Assembly (NCBI GenBank): GCA_003170315.1
Contig: PNAH01000005.1
Coordinates: 1 to 45,615 of the forward strand
From: Acidimicrobiaceae bacterium
GTDB lineage: Bacteria > Actinomycetota > Acidimicrobiia > Acidimicrobiales > RAAP-2
Direction of reading: 5' to 3'
Length of the DNA: 45,615 nucleotides
Below, piece after piece: positions 35,799-43,815 of this stretch. The notes under the pieces are model-generated. The model was not told where the DNA came from. It did no database searches and saw only the letters and a program-made list of their open reading frames with translations. Position 1 is the first letter of the stretch; every line of letters starts with the position of its first letter. The position numbers and the translations under genes are program-made.

Positions 35799-37424
35799 TT
35801 AGCGACGATGAGGAGCCGCGACCGGCGTGGCGTCATTCAGGGCTTCGCGGGCGTGATAGCTCGATCGGGTGAGGGGCGAGGACTGGACGTGCTTGAGACC
35901 GAGTCGCCTTCCCCGTTCGGCCAGATCGACGAACTCCCACGGCTCCCACCACCGCGCCACCGGCAAGTGTTCGGCGGTGGGACGCAGGTATTGTCCGATC
36001 GTCGCGATCGACACCCCGACGGCCGCCATGTCGGCCAGTGTCTCTTCGACCTCGTCGGCGCTCTCACCGAGACCCACCATCAACCCGGATTTCGTAGTGA
36101 GACCGGCCCGCACACTGCGCGCCAGTACGGTGAGCGAGCGCAAGTACCCGGCGCTCGGTCGAACGGCGCGTTGCAACCGAGCGACCGTCTCGACGTTGTG
36201 GTTCAAGACGTCGGGCTGCGTGTCAATGATCAGCTGCAACGACGACGCGTCGCCTTTGAGGTCGCTGGTGAGGACTTCGACGTTGGTCTCGGGTGAGCGT
36301 TCGCGAATAGCGCGTATCGTCGCCGCGATCGCCCCGGCGCCACCGTCGACGAGGTCGTCGCGCGCCACGCAGGTGATGACCGCGTGCGCCAGATTGAGTC
36401 GCACCACGGCTTCGGCGACTCGTTCAGGTTCGGTCGGGTCCAGCGCGAAGGGCTTCCGCGTATCGATGAGACAGAAGCCACACGCCCGCGTGCAGCGTTC
36501 ACCGTTCACCATGAACGTCGCGGTCCCGGCCGACCAGCATTCGAAGATGTTCGGGCAGCCCGCTTCCTCACAGACCGTCACGAGTCGAAGGTCTTCGGTG
36601 AGCGTGCGCAACGACTGGTATTCCTCGCCCATGTGCGCTTCGATGCGCAACCATTCGGGCTTCCGACTGCGAATCGGCACGCCCGCCTCGGGATCGACGC
36701 CAGCGCGTCGCAGCCGTCGCAACATCGGTCGCTCGGAACTGATCGACGCCGCACTTCGTTCGACGCGCGCGACCCGGGCCGGCCCCCCAAGACGTTCTTC
36801 CAGTTCGACCCCGAGGCGCTCGTCGACGTCCAGCGCGCTGACTCGGAGGCCGAGTGACGTCATCGAAGCGACGGGCTTGTCCGCGATGCCGCACGGGACG
36901 ATGGCCTTGAAGCCCTCCAAGTCGATGTCGACGTTCAACGCGACACCATGCAGCGTTCGGCGAAGCCCGAGTTCATTTCTCTCGGTTCGCACGCCGACCG
37001 CGGCGATTTTGGACGGCAGACCGTCGACGTCGGCCCAGACACCGGGATAGCCTTCCAGCCGATCGACTCGACCCAGTCGGCCCTGCGGGTCGAAGTGACG
37101 TACGGTCGCAATGACGGCATCTTCCAATCGGGTGACGTGAAGTTTGCCGGCCGACGGATCATCATCGACCGTGACAATGGCCCACGCGACGACCTGACCG
37201 GGCGCGTGATACGTGACGTCCCCGCCGCGGTCGGCGTCGATGACGACCGCATTGAGCGACTCCGGTGGGACCAAGAAGTGTTCTTCCTGAGTCCGGATAC
37301 CTCGCGTGTAGGTCGGTGGGTGTTCGAACACCAAGATGTAGTCGTCACTTGACTGAAGCAACGCGCGTTGGAAGTCATTGGCCTCGGCGAAGGAGATCCG
37401 CCCGAGGTGGCGTCGGCGCAACAT
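35799..37424 (-). CDS. LipB-LipA fusion: octanoyltransferase and lipoyl synthase in one polypeptide
   Basis: A 541-residue continuous frame holding two complete enzymes of lipoate assembly. Residues 1-~220 are LipB, which moves octanoate from ACP to lipoyl domains: RGGDVTYHAPGQVV (~67), the catalytic lysine in PSKIAAVGV (~140) and the cysteine in IVPCGIADK (~178). Residues ~240-541 are LipA, a radical-SAM enzyme inserting two sulfurs: auxiliary cluster CEEAGCPNIFEC, radical cluster CTRACGFC and C-terminal RSSYHA. The linker is about 20 residues, and an internal ATG at 36731 could allow separate LipA synthesis. The ATG follows the E2 stop with no gap (TAGATG), so it is coupled to E2. In other actinobacteria lipB and lipA are normally adjacent separate genes. 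Confidence 0.93.
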   Translation of the reverse strand: MLRRRHLGRISFAEANDFQRALLQSSDDYILVFEHPPTYTRGIRTQEEHFLVPPESLNAVVIDADRGGDVTYHAPGQVVAWAIVTVDDDPSAGKLHVTRLEDAVIATVRHFDPQGRLGRVDRLEGYPGVWADVDGLPSKIAAVGVRTERNELGLRRTLHGVALNVDIDLEGFKAIVPCGIADKPVASMTSLGLRVSALDVDERLGVELEERLGGPARVARVERSAASISSERPMLRRLRRAGVDPEAGVPIRSRKPEWLRIEAHMGEEYQSLRTLTEDLRLVTVCEEAGCPNIFECWSAGTATFMVNGERCTRACGFCLIDTRKPFALDPTEPERVAEAVVRLNLAHAVITCVARDDLVDGGAGAIAATIRAIRERSPETNVEVLTSDLKGDASSLQLIIDTQPDVLNHNVETVARLQRAVRPSAGYLRSLTVLARSVRAGLTTKSGLMVGLGESADEVEETLADMAAVGVSIATIGQYLRPTAEHLPVARWWEPWEFVDLAERGRRLGLKHVQSSPLTRSSYHAREALNDATPVAAPHRR

Positions 37425-38606
37425 CTAGCGCTCACCCTCGACGTCGAGTCCCGCCAGTAACTGACCGACTCGTTCGAGGTAACTCGCCGCGACCATCGGC
37501 TCACAGATCCGGTGGTCGAAGGTGAGGCCCAGGACGAGTCGACGTCCGATGCCGAGAGTGGCGACGTCACCGTCGGTGACCACGACCGGCACCTCGCGCA
37601 CGGCGCCCACCGAGAGCACGGCGACCTGGGGCTGAATGATGATCGGTTCGGACCATAGGGTGTGGTCGCTCGGTGCCCCGAGCACCGTGAAGGTCCCGCC
37701 CATGAGATCATCGGTCGTGAGATGACGAGAGGCGACGCGTTCGTCAAGTTCACTCACGCGACGCGCGAGCGCCCGGAGCGTCAAACCCGCCGCGGCGTGG
37801 ACGACTGGCACCAGCATGCCGTCTTCGGCCACCGATCGAACGAGACCGAGACTGACGGTGCGGTGCACGACGAGTTCCTCACCGGTGAACGTCGCATTCA
37901 GAAATTCGAACTCCGCCAATGCCCTTACGGCGGCCAGGCTCACCAGCATTTCGTCGGTGATCGCGACACCGTCGCGCGTCGAGCGACCCAGCACGTCAAG
38001 CTTGGCGAAGACGGCACCGTCGGCCTCGATGGCTACGAATCCGTGTGGGGTGACCTGGGCCGAGACTGCCATGTGCTGGCCCATGCGACGTCGACCGTTA
38101 GAAAGGGCCACGACCAACTCATCGGTCGGACCGTCCAGGACAGCCTTCTCGGCGTCACGTCGGGTGATCGACCCACCCGGACCACTGCCCTGGAGGGTCG
38201 AGGGCTCAACGCCACCGTCGGCAAGGATCCGTCGAACGACCGGCGACACCACGACGCCATTGACCGCGACATCATCCTTGGGAGCGACCGGCGATGGACT
38301 TGTAGTCGGCACTGCCGCTCCCGGCTGCGGTCGCGGTTCGTCGACAATCGTTGCGCTCGGCGTCGCCGTACCGGACTCCTCGATGACGGCCACCCGCGAA
38401 CCGGTTTCCACGGTGTCGCCTTCTTCAGCGAGGATCTGGGTTAAGACGCCCGCCGCCGGCGAGGGCATCTCAGAGTCAACCTTGTCGGTCGATACTTCGA
38501 AGAGTGGCTCGTCGCGCGCGACCATGTCGCCCACCTTCTTGAACCACTGGGTGATGATTCCTTCGGTGACCGACTCACCGAGCGACGGGAGCGTGACGTC
38601 TGTCAT
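37425..38606 (-). CDS. 2-oxoacid dehydrogenase E2 component (lipoamide acyltransferase) with altered catalytic motif
   Basis: A 393-residue E2. It has one lipoyl domain (~1-75, lysine in STDKVDSEMPSP near 42), a linker, a peripheral subunit-binding domain (~118-155) and an acyltransferase domain (~165-390). The acyltransferase signature is usually DHRxxDG; here it reads FDHRICEPMVAA, keeping the histidine but with Glu and Pro in place of Asp and Gly. Activity may be altered, or the protein may serve mainly as a lipoyl carrier. The E1 component is not in the window; E3 lies upstream and LipB-LipA directly downstream. The ATG lies 7 nt after a TAGAGT box. Confidence 0.88.
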   Translation of the reverse strand: MTDVTLPSLGESVTEGIITQWFKKVGDMVARDEPLFEVSTDKVDSEMPSPAAGVLTQILAEEGDTVETGSRVAVIEESGTATPSATIVDEPRPQPGAAVPTTSPSPVAPKDDVAVNGVVVSPVVRRILADGGVEPSTLQGSGPGGSITRRDAEKAVLDGPTDELVVALSNGRRRMGQHMAVSAQVTPHGFVAIEADGAVFAKLDVLGRSTRDGVAITDEMLVSLAAVRALAEFEFLNATFTGEELVVHRTVSLGLVRSVAEDGMLVPVVHAAAGLTLRALARRVSELDERVASRHLTTDDLMGGTFTVLGAPSDHTLWSEPIIIQPQVAVLSVGAVREVPVVVTDGDVATLGIGRRLVLGLTFDHRICEPMVAASYLERVGQLLAGLDVEGER

Positions 38607-38613
38607 GGCTTCG

Positions 38614-38619
38614 ACTCTA
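38614..38619 (-). promoter_or_regulatory. Putative -10 box (TAGAGT) for E2 and lipBA
   Basis: TAGAGT on the minus strand ends 7 nt before the E2 ATG at 38606. It is the same hexamer as before birA. Confidence 0.5.
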
Positions 38620-38670
38620 CCGGCGCAAAAGTTCGGCTGAGTGCGGCGAATTGCGCGGCGTCGAGTCTCT

Positions 38671-38757
38671 TCACGTCTCCTTTTTCGGAATCGTCACGAA
38701 TGCCGACGCTACGCATATCGCGGCAACCGCGAGGCTCAGGTACCAGCCGATCCCCAT
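38671..38757 (-). CDS. Possible 28-residue membrane microprotein
   Basis: In the 185-bp gap between the E3 and E2 genes, a frame encodes MGIGWYLSLAVAAICVASAF followed by VTIPKKET: one hydrophobic helix and a short basic tail. The frame stays open upstream to the end of lpd but offers only this ATG. The SD sequence is weak (GGGG about 12 nt upstream). It may be a small membrane protein, or the tail of a decayed larger gene. Confidence 0.3.
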   Translation of the reverse strand: MGIGWYLSLAVAAICVASAFVTIPKKET

Positions 38758-38791
38758 CGTGTATTTGATCCCCGAAATGCCGAATGTGATG

Positions 38792-40207
38792 TCAGCTCAC
38801 GTGCAGACCGCGACCGGCGAGCGCGATCAGGGTCTCGCCGAAGGTCTCCGAAAGTGACGGGTGCGGCTGAATCAGAGCGGCCGCTTCTTCGGCGGTGGCC
38901 TCCCAGTTGACGGCGAAGTATCCGGCGCCCAGTTGCTCAGTCACCCAAGGACCGGCCATGTGAACGCCGAGGATCTGACCGGCCGTTCCATCGGCGCGCT
39001 TCTCGGCGATGATCTTGACCACACCCTCGGTGTCTCCGATGATCTGCGCGCGGCTGTTCCCGCCAAAGGGGTCCTTCTTCACCACGACGTCGTAGCCCTT
39101 CTCCTTGGCGCTGGCCTCGGTGAGACCGCAGAACGCCACTTCGGGGTTCGAATAGATAGCCCACGGGACGCGGTCGTAGTCGACCGGGACGCTCGGCTCA
39201 CCCAGGATGCTCTTTATCGCCACGATCGCTTCAGCGAAACCGACGTGAGCGAGTTGGGGCGTATCGGCCACGACATCGCCCACGGCGTAGACGTGAGGGT
39301 TGGCCGTTCGCTGGTGTCCGTCGGCCACCACGAAACCACGGTCATTGATCTCCACGCCGGTGCCGTCGGCCACCAGGCCTTCGGTGCGCGGTCGGCGACC
39401 GACCGACATGACGACCATGTCGACCGTGACGTTATCGCCGCCTTCGATCGCGATGGTCGTGGATCCCTTCTTGGGCTCATGACCGGTGATCGTGACGCCC
39501 GTACGAATCTCGATGCCGCGCTTCTTGAAGGAACGACCGACGACGTTGGCCACCTCGGTGTCACACCCGGTGAGAATCGCCGGCAGCGCTTCGAGGATCG
39601 TGACGGTTGTACCCATGTCCGCCAGCATCGACGCGAACTCACAGCCAATGGCGCCCCCGCCGATGACCGCCGCGGTCGACGGCAACGCCGAGAGGTCCAG
39701 GAACTCGTCGGACGTGACGACGATGGTGCCGTCGACGTCGAATCCCGGAAGCGTGCGCGGTACCGAACCGGCCGCCAGGATGACGTTGGCGCCCTTGGCG
39801 ATCACGCCGGCGTCGGCCCCGTCGACCACGGTCACCGTTCCGTCGGCTTCGAGGCGACCGGTGCCTTCAAAGACCGTGACCTTGCGGCCCTTCAAGAGGC
39901 CCGAGAGACCTTTGAAGAGGCGATCCACGATCTCGTTTTTGCGGTTCTGGCTCACCGCGAAATCGACGGTCGTTCCCTTGGGCGTGATACCGAATTCGCT
40001 GGCGTGCTCGACCGTTCGACGAACGTGTGCCGTTTCGAGGAACTCCTTGGCGGGCACGCAGCCGCGGTGCAGACACGTTCCCCCGACCTTGTCGCGCTCG
40101 ACGATGGCGATGTTGAGCCCGGCCGAAGCCCCGTAGAGGGCGGCGGCGTAGCCACCGGGGCCACCTCCGATGACGACAACGTCGAACTGCTGGGCCTCGT
40201 TAGTCAC
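38792..40207 (-). CDS. lpdA: Dihydrolipoyl dehydrogenase (E3)
   Basis: A 471-residue FAD disulfide oxidoreductase that reoxidises dihydrolipoyl groups of 2-oxoacid dehydrogenase or glycine cleavage complexes. It has FAD-binding VVVIGGGPGGYAAALYGASA near residue 10, the redox pair in GGTCLHRGCVPAK (~45), NAD-binding VIGGGAIGCEFASMLADMG (~180) and the C-terminal HPHPSLSE-type motif as IQPHPSLSETFGE with the active histidine. GTG 40207 is chosen because GAAGGA lies 6 nt upstream and it gives the normal N-terminus. A TTG at 40273 would add 22 unrelated residues. It is encoded just upstream of E2. Confidence 0.95.
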   Translation of the reverse strand: MTNEAQQFDVVVIGGGPGGYAAALYGASAGLNIAIVERDKVGGTCLHRGCVPAKEFLETAHVRRTVEHASEFGITPKGTTVDFAVSQNRKNEIVDRLFKGLSGLLKGRKVTVFEGTGRLEADGTVTVVDGADAGVIAKGANVILAAGSVPRTLPGFDVDGTIVVTSDEFLDLSALPSTAAVIGGGAIGCEFASMLADMGTTVTILEALPAILTGCDTEVANVVGRSFKKRGIEIRTGVTITGHEPKKGSTTIAIEGGDNVTVDMVVMSVGRRPRTEGLVADGTGVEINDRGFVVADGHQRTANPHVYAVGDVVADTPQLAHVGFAEAIVAIKSILGEPSVPVDYDRVPWAIYSNPEVAFCGLTEASAKEKGYDVVVKKDPFGGNSRAQIIGDTEGVVKIIAEKRADGTAGQILGVHMAGPWVTEQLGAGYFAVNWEATAEEAAALIQPHPSLSETFGETLIALAGRGLHVS

Positions 40208-40247
40208 GTCGTATCCTTCAATCTCGTAGTGAATGACCCCCGGAGGA

Positions 40248-40253
40248 ATCCTA
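40248..40253 (-). promoter_or_regulatory. Putative promoter (TAGGAT) for lpdA
   Basis: TAGGAT on the minus strand, about 40 nt before the GTG at 40207, leaving a leader that carries the SD sequence GAAGGA. Confidence 0.4.
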
Positions 40254-40291
40254 ACGTTTTGGTTCTTCGCCAATTCGTGCCGGGTGCTCGG

Positions 40292-40729
40292 TTACGAGTG
40301 TCGACCCCGTTGGGTGTCGGCCGCTTCAGTCGCGAGCACGTCCACGAACTCGTTCATCGCGTCGCCGGAGTGGCCCTTCACCCACGAGAAGCGCACGTCG
40401 CGTTTTCCGTCGAGGACGATCGCGAAGAGCTCCTCCCACAGGTCGCGATTGGCGACCGGCTTTCCCTGGGAGTTCTTCCAACCCCGACGAAGCCACCCGA
40501 CGTGCCACTTCTCGTTAAAGCACTTCACGACGTACGAGGAATCACTGACAATCTCTATCGGGCTCTCCACGTTCTCGCGCAACGCCTCGATGACCGCCAT
40601 CACCTCCATGCGCTGATTCGTCGTGTGCGCCGCGGCGCCGCTGGCGAAACTGACGCGACCTTCGGCCCAGGCCCAGCCACCCGGTCCGGGATTGCCGCGG
40701 CAGGCGCCGTCGGTATGAATCTGCCTCAT
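40292..40729 (-). CDS. rnhA: Ribonuclease HI
   Basis: A 145-residue RNase HI, which cuts RNA in RNA-DNA hybrids. The catalytic acids are visible: Asp in IHTDGACRGNPGPGGW, Glu in QRMEVMAV, Asp in IVSDSSYV and Asp in NEFVDVLA; the loop histidine lies in WVKGHSGD. The basic handle KWHVGWLRRGWKNSQGKPV is present. I start it at ATG 40729, overlapping the Rrf2 gene stop (ATGA), which gives the standard MRQIHTDG-type N-terminus. It is translationally coupled to the Rrf2 regulator. Confidence 0.95.
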   Translation of the reverse strand: MRQIHTDGACRGNPGPGGWAWAEGRVSFASGAAAHTTNQRMEVMAVIEALRENVESPIEIVSDSSYVVKCFNEKWHVGWLRRGWKNSQGKPVANRDLWEELFAIVLDGKRDVRFSWVKGHSGDAMNEFVDVLATEAADTQRGRHS

Positions 40730-41184
40730 GTGGTGCGGGTGACCCACGAATCTGATTCGGTCGTGAAGCGCGTCACGGCGTCGGGCAGTTCTCCGCGAAG
40801 GACCTGTTCGAGCGTCACGTGTTCGAGCACCTCTCGAAGTGCGCCGCGCACCGCGATCCAGACTTCGCGCAGGTGCGTGGCTTCGCCCTCGTAGACCAGC
40901 GTCTCGGGCCGCATGCCGCGCACGCCGGCCATGGGACCGCTGACCACGCGAACGACGTCGGCGATCGAGATCTGATCGGCGCCGCGGGCCAACTTGAAGC
41001 CACCCTCCGGTCCGCGCTGGCTGGTCACCAGCCCGCCGCGACGAAGGTCCGAGAGGATCGCGCCGAGGAACTTGGCCGGGAGGTTCTGTTCCTGGGCCAG
41101 GTGTTCCGCGCTCACCGACACGTCACTCGCCGCCAAAGTGAGCAGCGCTCGGATGGCGTAGTCGGTCTTGGCGGGTATCTGCAT
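40726..41184 (-). CDS. Rrf2 family transcriptional regulator without cluster cysteines
   Basis: A 152-residue Rrf2-type protein: MQIPAKTDYAIRALLTLA, a winged helix with LAQEQNLPAKFLGAILSDLR and the wing GLVTSQRGPEGGFKLA. Unlike IscR, NsrR and RirA it has no cysteines at all, so it should not hold an Fe-S cluster through the usual CX(5-7)CX(5)C set. What it senses is unknown. The ATG at 41184 gives the exact family N-terminus and lies 6 nt after a CAGAAT box. It is divergent from thiE, cotranscribed with rnhA, and about 3 kb from the suf genes, but no direct link is shown. Confidence 0.85.
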   Translation of the reverse strand: MQIPAKTDYAIRALLTLAASDVSVSAEHLAQEQNLPAKFLGAILSDLRRGGLVTSQRGPEGGFKLARGADQISIADVVRVVSGPMAGVRGMRPETLVYEGEATHLREVWIAVRGALREVLEHVTLEQVLRGELPDAVTRFTTESDSWVTRTT

Positions 41185-41190
41185 GCACCC

Positions 41191-41196
41191 ATTCTG
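41191..41196 (-). promoter_or_regulatory. Putative -10 box (CAGAAT) for the Rrf2-rnhA operon
   Basis: CAGAAT on the minus strand ends 6 nt before the ATG at 41184. The first base departs from TANNNT. Confidence 0.35.
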
Positions 41197-41225
41197 CCGT
41201 ACCGCGCCCGCGCTCGAGCGACTCC

Positions 41226-41231
41226 TAGGGT
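41226..41231 (+). promoter_or_regulatory. Putative -10 box (TAGGGT) for thiE
   Basis: TAGGGT ends 7 nt before the GTG at 41239, favouring that codon over the GTG at 41230, which overlaps the box. No TPP riboswitch fits in the short divergent region. Confidence 0.45.
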
Positions 41232-41238
41232 GGACCTG

Positions 41239-41883
41239 GTGTCCCGCCTCGATCGACGTCATTTCTATCTGTGCGTTGGACACCGCGACGACCTCGCGAC
41301 CTTCTTACCAGCGGTCCTTCGCGGGGGCGTCGACGTCGTCCAACTCCGGGAAAAGGACCTGGATGACGAGGTTCGCGTCGCAGACGCCACGCTCATGGTG
41401 GCCATCTGCCGAGACTTCGGCGTGCCCTTCATCATGAACGACTCACCGGAGTTGGCCCAAGCGGTCGGCGCCGACGGCGTGCACGTGGGACAGGAAGACG
41501 TCAGCGTGTCACACTGTCGCGAGTTACTCGGTCCCGAGGCGATCGTGGGGCTGTCGACGCACTCTTCCATCGAGTTCGACGAAGCGCTCAATCAGTCGGC
41601 GACGTATTTCAGTGCGGGACCGATCATCGCCACGCCCACCAAACCGGGCCGCGCGGGCACCGGCGTCAACTACGCCGTGACCAGCCAAGCCCGAAGCGAC
41701 CGGCCCGTCTTCGTCACCGGTGGCGTGAACGCCGAGAACATCGCCGAACTGGTGGTCGCGGGGCTTCGTCACTTCGTCGTCGTTCGCGCCCTCACCGAGT
41801 CGAACAATCCTGAGAGCGCGGCGCGTCGCATCCGCGACGAACTGGACGCCGCGCTCTCAGCGGTGCCGATCGAGCCAACCTAA
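41239..41883 (+). CDS. thiE: Thiamine phosphate synthase
   Basis: A 214-residue TIM-barrel enzyme that joins the pyrimidine and thiazole halves of thiamine. It has VVQLREKDL (~33), FIMNDSPELA (~68), GVHVGQEDV (~85), GLSTHS (~110), GPIIATPTKPG for phosphate binding (~130) and FVTGGVNAENIAELVVAG (~162). The start is chosen by the TAGGGT box and the family N-terminus (SRLDRRHFYLCV). Its 3' end overlaps the convergent hydrolase-like gene by 27 bp. No other thi genes are present. Confidence 0.92.
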   Translation: MSRLDRRHFYLCVGHRDDLATFLPAVLRGGVDVVQLREKDLDDEVRVADATLMVAICRDFGVPFIMNDSPELAQAVGADGVHVGQEDVSVSHCRELLGPEAIVGLSTHSSIEFDEALNQSATYFSAGPIIATPTKPGRAGTGVNYAVTSQARSDRPVFVTGGVNAENIAELVVAGLRHFVVVRALTESNNPESAARRIRDELDAALSAVPIEPT

Positions 41884-42603
41884 CAACGTCGCCACCATTC
41901 GTGGGTCGGCGCGCAGTTGATGACCGGCGCCTTGGATCAATCGAAGTTCGGCCCGACCCTCGGCCGCCGCGACGAGGTCACGGGCGTCGGAATGCGGGAT
42001 CTCGATGTCCTCGGTCCCGTGGCCGACCATCAGTCGACGTGGCGGAATCTTGGCGATCGACACCAGCGGATCGATGGCGAAGACGTCATTGCGCAGTTGT
42101 TCGGCCGGCAACAGATCGCCTTCGTCACCGACCACCCCGGCGATCTGCACCGCGCGTCGAAAATGCTCGGCGCTGCCACACCACGGCTCTAGGTGCGCGG
42201 GCGTGGCGAACGTTGCCACGCCGCGAATGCGCTCGTCGTCGGCGGCCGTCGCCAGAGCGAGCGCGCCTCCGAAGCCGAAGCCGGCCATGGAGATCCGCCG
42301 CTCCCCCTCGTCGACGCGTTCGAGAATCGTCTGGAGGTCGGCCCGCCACTGCGTCGCTGAAAAGGTCCCCGTGCTACCGCCCACCCCCGAGAGCGTGCCG
42401 GTCGCCACGATCCAACCCGACTCGGTCGCCAAGTGCTCGGCCAGTTCCGGCAACAGTCCGGCCGCCTGGCGACCCATCCCCATCGCCCGCGGCAGACCGT
42501 GCACGACGATCAGCGCGTGACTAGCTAACGGCCTCGCACTCGAAGTGGCGATTCGCAGATCCAGCAGCGACGAACCGCTTTGGAGTTGCTCGTGGGCGAG
42601 CAC
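41857..42603 (-). CDS. Alpha/beta-hydrolase fold protein lacking the nucleophile serine
   Basis: A 248-residue alpha/beta-hydrolase fold protein with an early VVHGLPRAMGMGR oxyanion-type loop (~33). The nucleophile elbow, normally GxSxG, reads SMAGFGFGGALAL (~110), so glycine (codon GGC) occupies the serine position. The other triad members are recognisable: Asp in GTEDIEIPHS (~200) and His in GAGHQL (~227). It may be non-hydrolytic, or use another residue. The GTG start lies 4 nt after the acyl-CoA dehydrogenase stop, so the two are cotranscribed. A sequencing error at one base is possible. Confidence 0.8.
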   Translation of the reverse strand: MLAHEQLQSGSSLLDLRIATSSARPLASHALIVVHGLPRAMGMGRQAAGLLPELAEHLATESGWIVATGTLSGVGGSTGTFSATQWRADLQTILERVDEGERRISMAGFGFGGALALATAADDERIRGVATFATPAHLEPWCGSAEHFRRAVQIAGVVGDEGDLLPAEQLRNDVFAIDPLVSIAKIPPRRLMVGHGTEDIEIPHSDARDLVAAAEGRAELRLIQGAGHQLRADPRMVATLLGWLDRHR

Positions 42604-42607
42604 CGAG

Positions 42608-43723
42608 CTAGATGCCTAGGCGCTGAGCCAGAAGTTCGCGGTGGTAGGCGGGGTCGCCCAAGAACAGCTCTGAGCTCTTCGCGCGCTTGAAGTACAGGTG
42701 CGCGTGATGCTCCCACGTGAAACCGATGCCGCCGTGAATCTGAATGTTCTCCGCCGCGCAGTGGAAATAGGCCTCCGAGCAGAACGATTTCGCGAGGCTC
42801 GCGGCGATCGCCAATTCGTCGTTGCGCTCCTGGGCGGCCCACGCGGCGTAGTACGCGGCGGACTTGGCCGACTCCACGTCCAAGAGCATGTCGGCGCACT
42901 TGTGCTTGATCGCCTGGAACGATCCGATGGGACGTCCGAACTGCACGCGGGTCTTGGCGTACTCCACGGAGTTGTTGAGCACCCGTTGCGCGCCACCCAC
43001 CTGTTCGGCCGCCAGGGCGGCGGCCGCCACCTGCAGCGTGGTCTCGAGCCCGGCCAGGGCCTCACCTTCGACGCCGACGAGCTGGGCCGGGGCGTCGGTG
43101 AAGACCACGCGGCTTTGCTTGCGGGTCTGGTCCATGGTCGCCAGCGATTCGCGCGCCACGCCCTTCGCGTCGCCCTCGACGGCGAAGAGCGAGAGGCCCT
43201 TGGCGGTCACGGCCGGCACGAAGATGATCGACGAGGTGTTGCCGTCGGTGACGTAGCTGCGCACGCCGTTCAGCACGAAACCTTCGCCCGACGCACTCGC
43301 GGTCGTCGAAGTCTTAGTCAGGTCCCACAGACCGGCGTCATCAGTCAGCGCGACCGTCGCGATCGTCTCGCCCGACGCGATGCCGGGCAGGTAGGCCGCC
43401 TTGTCGGCGTCGGTGCCGACGAAGAGCACCGCGTTGGCGGCCAGTGCGACCGTCGAGAAATACGGCGAGCAGAAGAGCGCGGCGCCCATCTCTTCGAACA
43501 CCACGTAGAGCTCGACCGGGCCGTAGCCCTGGCCACCGAACTCCTCGGGAATGCCGAGACCCTGCAGCGCCAACTCTTTGGCCATCTGATCCCAGACGGC
43601 CGAGTCGTACCCCTCGGTGGTAGCCATCAAACGGCGAACTTCGGATTCGGGCGACTTCTCTTCCAGGAAACGCTTGACCATCTTGCGGAGCTCTTCTTGC
43701 TCCTCGCTGAATCCAAAGTTCAT
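42608..43723 (-). CDS. Acyl-CoA dehydrogenase family protein
   Basis: A 371-residue FAD-dependent acyl-CoA dehydrogenase: an N-terminal helical domain (MNFGFSEEQEELRKMVKRFL), a middle beta domain with VALTDDAGLWD and GVRSYVTDGNTSSIIFVPAV, and a C-terminal domain with RVQFGRPIGSFQAIKHKCAD and IHGGIGFTWEHHAHLYFKRA. The last motif is typical of actinobacterial FadE enzymes acting on steroid or branched acyl-CoAs, often as heteromers; the substrate is not established. ATG 43723 follows GGAAGAGGA at about 6 nt; a longer frame upstream is dropped. It is the first gene of a pair with the hydrolase-like gene. Confidence 0.9.
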   Translation of the reverse strand: MNFGFSEEQEELRKMVKRFLEEKSPESEVRRLMATTEGYDSAVWDQMAKELALQGLGIPEEFGGQGYGPVELYVVFEEMGAALFCSPYFSTVALAANAVLFVGTDADKAAYLPGIASGETIATVALTDDAGLWDLTKTSTTASASGEGFVLNGVRSYVTDGNTSSIIFVPAVTAKGLSLFAVEGDAKGVARESLATMDQTRKQSRVVFTDAPAQLVGVEGEALAGLETTLQVAAAALAAEQVGGAQRVLNNSVEYAKTRVQFGRPIGSFQAIKHKCADMLLDVESAKSAAYYAAWAAQERNDELAIAASLAKSFCSEAYFHCAAENIQIHGGIGFTWEHHAHLYFKRAKSSELFLGDPAYHRELLAQRLGI

Positions 43724-43815
43724 CGCAGTCCTCTTCCTTGCGTACCGGACGGTAATCCCAGGCACTTCGACATTACTCAAGGTTGACCCGGGCCCACCAA
43801 GTGGCATTGTGGAGC

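Noticed and set aside
38861..40894. 677-codon plus-strand frame opposite lpdA, rnhA and the Rrf2 gene
   Set aside because: It crosses three well-supported genes on the opposite strand and shows only shadow composition.
41185..41238. TPP riboswitch before thiE
   Set aside because: The 54-bp divergent region is too short and lacks the conserved thi-box sequence.
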